DNA of 64,000 nucleotides from Microbacterium sp. AK009 (lineage in GTDB: Bacteria > Actinomycetota > Actinomycetes > Actinomycetales > Microbacteriaceae): assembly GCF_013410955.1 (NCBI RefSeq), contig NZ_JACCCG010000005.1:354596-418595 (forward strand). Reading direction: 5' to 3'. This document shows positions 60,283 to 64,000 of the stretch, in pieces (position 1 is the first letter of the stretch; every line of letters starts with the position of its first letter). Under the pieces are notes generated by a model. The model had not been told where the DNA came from and made no database searches. It was given only the letters and a program-made list of their open reading frames with translations. The translations under genes and the position numbers were made by a program.

Positions 60283-60567
60283 CTACAGGTCTTCGGGCGC
60301 CAGGTCGCCCTGTCCCTCTTCGCCGAGTTCGGCGGCGACGGGGTCCTCCCCCTGAGTCTCGGGCTGGAGAACCTCGTCGGGGTAGGCCTCCTCCGGACCG
60401 TCGGCGGCGAGGGTGTCGGCGTCGGGGAGGCGCCCCTCGAACTCCAGCTGGGCGAGGTCGTCCTCGCCCCCGACCGTGGTGTCGGCCACGCCGGGGCTCG
60501 TCTCGCCGACGACCTCGAGGCCTGCCTGGTCGTCGCGGTCGGGGGTGGTTTCGCTGAAGCCGCTCAT
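60283..60567 (-). CDS. Acidic disordered protein
   Basis: The 94-residue protein MSGFSETTPDRDDQAGLEVV... is rich in D, E and G. A C-terminal region (LGEEGQGDLAPEDL) keeps the pattern of the other acidic proteins of the window. It lacks hydrophobic segments and recognised domains. The start chosen has an AGGAGA-type site upstream, and the long open frame to 60867 overlaps the TetR gene and is not used. Confidence 0.6.
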   Translation of the reverse strand: MSGFSETTPDRDDQAGLEVVGETSPGVADTTVGGEDDLAQLEFEGRLPDADTLAADGPEEAYPDEVLQPETQGEDPVAAELGEEGQGDLAPEDL

Positions 60568-60655
60568 GGGGTCCTTCTCTCCTCGGTGGTGGACACCCGA
60601 GTACACCGCGGATCGACGCGTCTCTGCACCGGGGTGACGACGAGCCCGCCCTCGC

Positions 60656-61309
60656 CTATGCTTCGCCGGGCGATGCGGTCGTGCCGCGCACACCGACGAT
60701 CGCCGAGTCGACGACACTCGCGGCGAGGGCGTCCACGAGTTCACGCGGCTGCCAGCGCACGGGGCCGTGCACGGCGATGTCGGCGAAGCCGTGCACCGCC
60801 GACCAGCACGGCCATTCGGCCGAGGAGCGGCGCTCGGGGGCGAGCGCACCGGCATCCACCATCTCATCGAGCACGTCCATCAGGAGCCGGAAAGGCGCGA
60901 CGATCTCGTCGTCGAGCGTGACGATCCCCTCACTTGCTCGCGTGTCCTGCGTGAAGAAGGCGGTCTCGAACCACCCGCGCTCATCGACGGCGAACGCGAT
61001 GTAGGCCAGACCCACACGACGGAGTCGCTCGATGGATGCCGCGGCGCGGCCGAGTCCGGGCGGAGTGGCGGCGACACGCTCCGCGATCGCCTCTGCCAGG
61101 AGTCGCTGCGCGTGCCCGGCGACCGCTCGCACCAGGTGGTCGCGGTCGGCGAAATGCCGATACGCGGCATTGGGCGAGACACCGACAGCGCGCGTGATCT
61201 CCCGGAGCGAGACGGCGCCCGGTCCGCCTTCCCGCGCCCTGGCGAGCCCCTCCTGCACCAGCGCCTGTCGGAGGTCGCCGTGATGATACGTGCGTGCGGA
61301 ATCGGCCAT
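60656..61309 (-). CDS. TetR/AcrR family transcriptional regulator
   Basis: The product is 217 residues from ATG 61309 (MADSARTYHHGDLRQALVQE). The HTH is AVSLREITRAVGVSPNAAYR followed by HFADRDHLVRAVA. The C-terminal domain (TetR_C, WG-type) contains GLAYIAFAVDERGWFETAFF. Divergent from the MFS gene, with a 19-bp palindrome in the shared gap, it is likely that transporter's repressor. Confidence 0.9.
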   Translation of the reverse strand: MADSARTYHHGDLRQALVQEGLARAREGGPGAVSLREITRAVGVSPNAAYRHFADRDHLVRAVAGHAQRLLAEAIAERVAATPPGLGRAAASIERLRRVGLAYIAFAVDERGWFETAFFTQDTRASEGIVTLDDEIVAPFRLLMDVLDEMVDAGALAPERRSSAEWPCWSAVHGFADIAVHGPVRWQPRELVDALAASVVDSAIVGVRGTTASPGEA

Positions 61310-61350
61310 TGCCTCCTCCGCTCCGGGTGTGTAGATTGGCGCCACCGCCG

Positions 61351-61369
61351 ATGTTCACGGTGTGAACAT
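61351..61369. promoter_or_regulatory. Operator palindrome between TetR and MFS genes
   Basis: ATGTTCAC-GGT-GTGAACAT has perfect 8-bp arms. It is centred about 51 bp from the tetR start and 76 bp from the MFS start. It is the expected binding site of the TetR protein. Confidence 0.75.
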
Positions 61370-61435
61370 AAGTCTACCGCAGCGGGCGGTGAAGGCGGCC
61401 CCAGCGCAACGGCACGAGCACGACGGGAACGAACG

Positions 61436-62875
61436 ATGACGACGCAGACCACGGCTGCCGCGGCGTACGCCCCTGGTCCGCGGACGGTCCGCGCGTTCTA
61501 TCAGGTGCTCGTCAACACCGCCGTCGCCAACGTGACGTCGAGCTACCTGTGGTGGGCGCTGACCTTCTGGGCCTACCTCGAGACGCGGTCGGTGCTGGCG
61601 ACCTCCATCATCGGCGGGTCGTACATGCTCCTCGTCGCGCTTCTCGGCGTCGTCTTCGGTGTCCTCGTCGATCGCATGAAAAAGAAGGTCGTCATGCTGC
61701 TCTCGAGCACCGTGACGCTGGTGACCTACCTCCTGGCCGGGGCGCTGTACCTCTCGTTCCCCGAGAGCGTGCTGGTCGACTGGGGCGGACCATGGTTCTG
61801 GTTGTTCGCCGGAGTCATCCTCATCGGCGGCGTGGTCGAGAACCTCCGCAACATCGCTCTGTCGACCACCGTCACGCTATTGGTCCCCGCCGACCGGCGC
61901 GACCGTGCCAACGGCCTGGTGGGGGCCGTCCACGGCATCGCCTTCATGGTCACGAGCGTGTTCTCCGGCCTCTCCGTCGGGCTCCTCGGGATGGGGTGGA
62001 CCGTCGTCATCGCGATCGCCGCGACCGCGGTGGCGTTGACCCACCTGCTCTTCGTTCCGATACCCGAACGCGGCGTCGTGCACGTCGAGGGGGTCGTACC
62101 GCAGACAGGCTTCCGCGGCGTCATCCCTGCAGTCATCGTGGTTCCTGGGCTCCTCGCCCTCATCCTGTTCACGACCTTCAACAACCTCGTCGGCGGCGTG
62201 TTCATGGCGCTCATGGACCCCTACGGCCTGGAGCTGTTCTCGGTCGAGCTCTGGGGCATCATCCTCGGCATCACGAGCTTCGGCTTCATCATCGGCGGCG
62301 GTCTCGTCGCGAAGTTCGGGCTGGGAAAGAACCCGGTGCGGACGCTGCTGATCATCAACGTCGCCATCGCCCTGCTCGGAATGACCTTCGCCATCCGCGA
62401 ATGGTGGTGGCTGTATGCGCTCGGGCTGCTGATCTTCATGTGCCTGATGCCGATCGCCGAGGCGTCGGAGCAGACGATCATCCAGCGGGTCGTGCCCTTC
62501 GCGACGCAGGGGCGCGTGTTCGGCTTCGCCGCCAGTGTCGAGTCGGCCGCAGCTCCGGTTTCCGCATTCATCGTCGGACCCCTTGCACAGTTCTGGCTGA
62601 TCCCCTTCATGAACTCCGAGGCGGGCCAGTCCTCCCTCGGCTGGCTGCTCGGACCGGGCGAGGCGCGCGGCATCGCCCTGGTCTTCGTCGCCGCGAGTGC
62701 GATCCTGCTCATCGTCGTGCTGCTGGCGTTCGTCTCGGCACCGTACCGTCGGCTGTCGCGAGCGTATGCCACGGCGCCGCCGTCTCTCACGACCGAGCCG
62801 GACGGAGAGTCGGAGACCGAACCGTCCGAGGCGGTCGGCGAAGCCGGCCAAGACCTGCGCTCGGCGGTGCGCTGA
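61436..62875 (+). CDS. MFS transporter
   Basis: The product is 479 residues from ATG 61436 (MTTQTTAAAAYAPGPRTVRA). About 12 TMs are present, with a cytoplasmic VDRMKKKVVM loop after TM2 and ADRRDRANGLVGAVHGIAFM in the TM4-5 region. The C-terminal tail is acidic (ESETEPSEAVGEA). It resembles enterobactin/macrolide-type EntS/MFS exporters. It is controlled by the divergent TetR. The DUF899 gene follows 35 bp later. Confidence 0.88.
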   Translation: MTTQTTAAAAYAPGPRTVRAFYQVLVNTAVANVTSSYLWWALTFWAYLETRSVLATSIIGGSYMLLVALLGVVFGVLVDRMKKKVVMLLSSTVTLVTYLLAGALYLSFPESVLVDWGGPWFWLFAGVILIGGVVENLRNIALSTTVTLLVPADRRDRANGLVGAVHGIAFMVTSVFSGLSVGLLGMGWTVVIAIAATAVALTHLLFVPIPERGVVHVEGVVPQTGFRGVIPAVIVVPGLLALILFTTFNNLVGGVFMALMDPYGLELFSVELWGIILGITSFGFIIGGGLVAKFGLGKNPVRTLLIINVAIALLGMTFAIREWWWLYALGLLIFMCLMPIAEASEQTIIQRVVPFATQGRVFGFAASVESAAAPVSAFIVGPLAQFWLIPFMNSEAGQSSLGWLLGPGEARGIALVFVAASAILLIVVLLAFVSAPYRRLSRAYATAPPSLTTEPDGESETEPSEAVGEAGQDLRSAVR

Positions 62876-62910
62876 CGCGCGGCATCCGTCCATCGTCGAG
62901 AGGAATCACC

Positions 62911-63615
62911 ATGACCACCACGACAACCGCCCGTCCTCCGGTCGTCACCGAGGACGAGTGGCGCCGCGAGCTCGCCGCACTCCGCGTTCGCGAGAAGGCC
63001 GCCACCCGTGAGCTCGACGCGATCGCCGCGCAACGGCGGAGACTTCCGATGGTGGAGCTTCCCGAGTATGTCCTCGACGGCCCCTCCGGACCGGTGCGAC
63101 TCGTCGACATCTTCGCGGGCAGGTCGCAGCTGATCACTTACCACCACATGTGGGACCCGGGAGCCGAGTGGCAATGCGGGGGCTGCACGTCGTTCACTTC
63201 GCAGTTCACCCGGCTGGGGTTCCTCGACCACTACGACGCTCAGTTCGTCGTCGTCACACAGGGTGCGATCGATGAGGCGCTCGCCTACGGCGAGAAGGTC
63301 GGCAACCGGATGGACTGGTACTCGACCGCGAACAGTCCGTTCGGGGCCGATATGGATGCCCCGGCAGGGGGCGGGTTCGCCGTGAACGTGCTCCTCCGCG
63401 ACGGCGACACCGTCTACCGGACGTGGCACACCAACGGACGAGGCACCGAGCAGCTCAGCCACACGTTCGCCCTCGTCGATCTGCTGCCCTGGGGACGTCA
63501 GGAGGACTGGCAGGACTCCCCCGAAGGATGGCCGCAGGAGCCGACCTACTCACGCTGGGTCGGCCCCGACGAGATCGCCGCGCGGTACGGAGCAGGCTCC
63601 GTCCATAGGGACTGA
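62911..63615 (+). CDS. DUF899 family protein (thioredoxin-like)
   Basis: The 234-residue protein has a long N-terminal helix (RRELAALRVREKAATRELDA), then VDIFAGRSQLITYHHMWDPG, CGGCTSFTSQFTRLGFLDHY and the C-terminal TYSRWVGPDEIAARYG. These define DUF899, a thioredoxin-fold family often called 'predicted dithiol-disulphide oxidoreductase'. Cys pairs in WQCGGCTSF could be redox-active. The gene is downstream of the TetR-controlled MFS. Confidence 0.88.
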   Translation: MTTTTTARPPVVTEDEWRRELAALRVREKAATRELDAIAAQRRRLPMVELPEYVLDGPSGPVRLVDIFAGRSQLITYHHMWDPGAEWQCGGCTSFTSQFTRLGFLDHYDAQFVVVTQGAIDEALAYGEKVGNRMDWYSTANSPFGADMDAPAGGGFAVNVLLRDGDTVYRTWHTNGRGTEQLSHTFALVDLLPWGRQEDWQDSPEGWPQEPTYSRWVGPDEIAARYGAGSVHRD

Positions 63616-63619
63616 GGGC

Positions 63620-63820
63620 GTGACGAGTGCCGAGCCCGGTGGCCTCCCGGCGGGTATCGGGAAGCCCGCGCGACGCGCCCTCGAGGGCGCCGGGATTCGC
63701 ACCCTGGTGGAGCTCGCGGGCCGACCCCGCAACGAGATCGCCGCCCTGCACGGCGTCGGACCTGCGGCCCTCCGCGCGCTTGACGCCGCTCTCACTGAGG
63801 CGGGACTGCGGGCGGGATGA
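63620..63820 (+). CDS. Small helix-hairpin-helix protein
   Basis: The 66-residue protein starts at GTG 63620. KPARRALEGAGIRTLVELAG and EIAALHGVGPAALRALDAAL are two HhH-like units as in RNA polymerase alpha-CTD or DNA-binding accessory proteins. It is small and has no partner domain. It follows DUF899 by 4 nt and could be co-transcribed. A GGGCC/GGCCC hairpin follows at about 63827. Confidence 0.7.
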   Translation: MTSAEPGGLPAGIGKPARRALEGAGIRTLVELAGRPRNEIAALHGVGPAALRALDAALTEAGLRAG

Positions 63821-63933
63821 TGTAGGGCCGGCCGTGGCCCGTGCCATCTCGAGATCTTCGCGAGTCAGGGTGGTTCGACCTGTGGTTGAGGGTTTCGGGT
63901 GTGGATGTCGGAGGGTGGTGGGATGCTTCATAC

Positions 63934-64000
63934 ATGCGTTCGAACCCGCGGCTCACTCTCCTCAGCGACGAGGACCGGTCCGAGCTGACCGGGATCCTTG
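63934..64000 (+). CDS. Start of a protein resembling an IS630-type transposase (cut by window edge)
   Basis: Only 22 residues, MRSNPRLTLLSDEDRSELTG..., are available. The 'LTLSDEERxEL' opening is common to IS630-family transposases and some HTH proteins, but this is too short to be sure. The preceding 110 bp hold no clear gene. Confidence 0.3.
   Translation, partial: MRSNPRLTLLSDEDRSELTGIL

Noticed and set aside
1..64000. tRNA, rRNA, prophage or conjugative genes
   Set aside because: None recognised by sequence pattern in the window; only a possible transposase start at the right edge.

Overview
The window is high-GC actinobacterial chromosome. Gene content (upp next to tadA, nadE, sbcCD, F420/deazaflavin-type reductase, DUF1918, DUF2252, GAP-family protein), frequent GTG starts, 4-nt GTGA/ATGA overlaps and many small acidic proteins suggest a Microbacteriaceae member, most likely Microbacterium. 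That assignment is by general familiarity, not by a database search. No rRNA, tRNA, CRISPR array or prophage was seen. The only hint of a mobile element is a possible transposase start cut by the right edge.

Layout: 1-5.0 kb holds tadA (partial), upp, a DUF3467 protein and a large RecB-like nuclease/helicase. 5.3-13.6 kb is a patchwork of regulator-target pairs: an MFS exporter divergent from an acetyltransferase-TetR operon with a paired palindromic operator, then a DUF1214-type/DUF2971 pair divergent from TetR-GAP-DUF2252. 13.7-19.0 kb has a CPBP protease, glutaminase and a two-component system with a membrane-anchored partner. Both promoters of that system carry helically phased TTCAG boxes. 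19.2-23.2 kb is a run of small stand-alone enzymes (GNAT, DUF1990, PPOX, nucleotidyltransferase, ABM). 23.3-25.3 kb is nadE, followed by a striking ~480-bp array of alternating inverted-repeat arms.

26-30.8 kb holds a secreted Ala/Pro-rich protein, a phosphotransferase-fold protein and a second two-component system. A shared 17-bp motif marks two of the promoter regions. 30.9-37 kb has a DHA2 exporter and the sbcCD DNA-repair pair. 37-39.6 kb has a hydrolase, small acidic proteins, a duplicated palindromic intergenic region, DUF1622 and a GNAT. 39.7-46.3 kb is a complete sugar module: LacI regulator, lipoprotein binding protein, two permeases and a GH31 alpha-xylosidase, with LacI-type palindromes at both promoters. 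46.6-47.7 kb is a probable leaderless cysteine-rich leader peptide ahead of an orphan winged-helix regulator. 47.7-53.8 kb looks like a surface glycan locus (pyruvyl transferase, HEAT-glycosyltransferase fusion, UGT-like and GT2-like enzymes). 53.9-63.8 kb is mostly housekeeping and detoxification (AlkA-like glycosylase, S9 peptidase, AKR, TetR-MFS pair, DUF899).

A recurring theme is that intergenic gaps carry palindromic elements private to each site (25.35, 30.81, 32.67, 38.45 and 52.96 kb). They usually sit at gene ends or between convergent genes. Together with the cysteine leader and the phased operator boxes, these are the least explained parts of the window.
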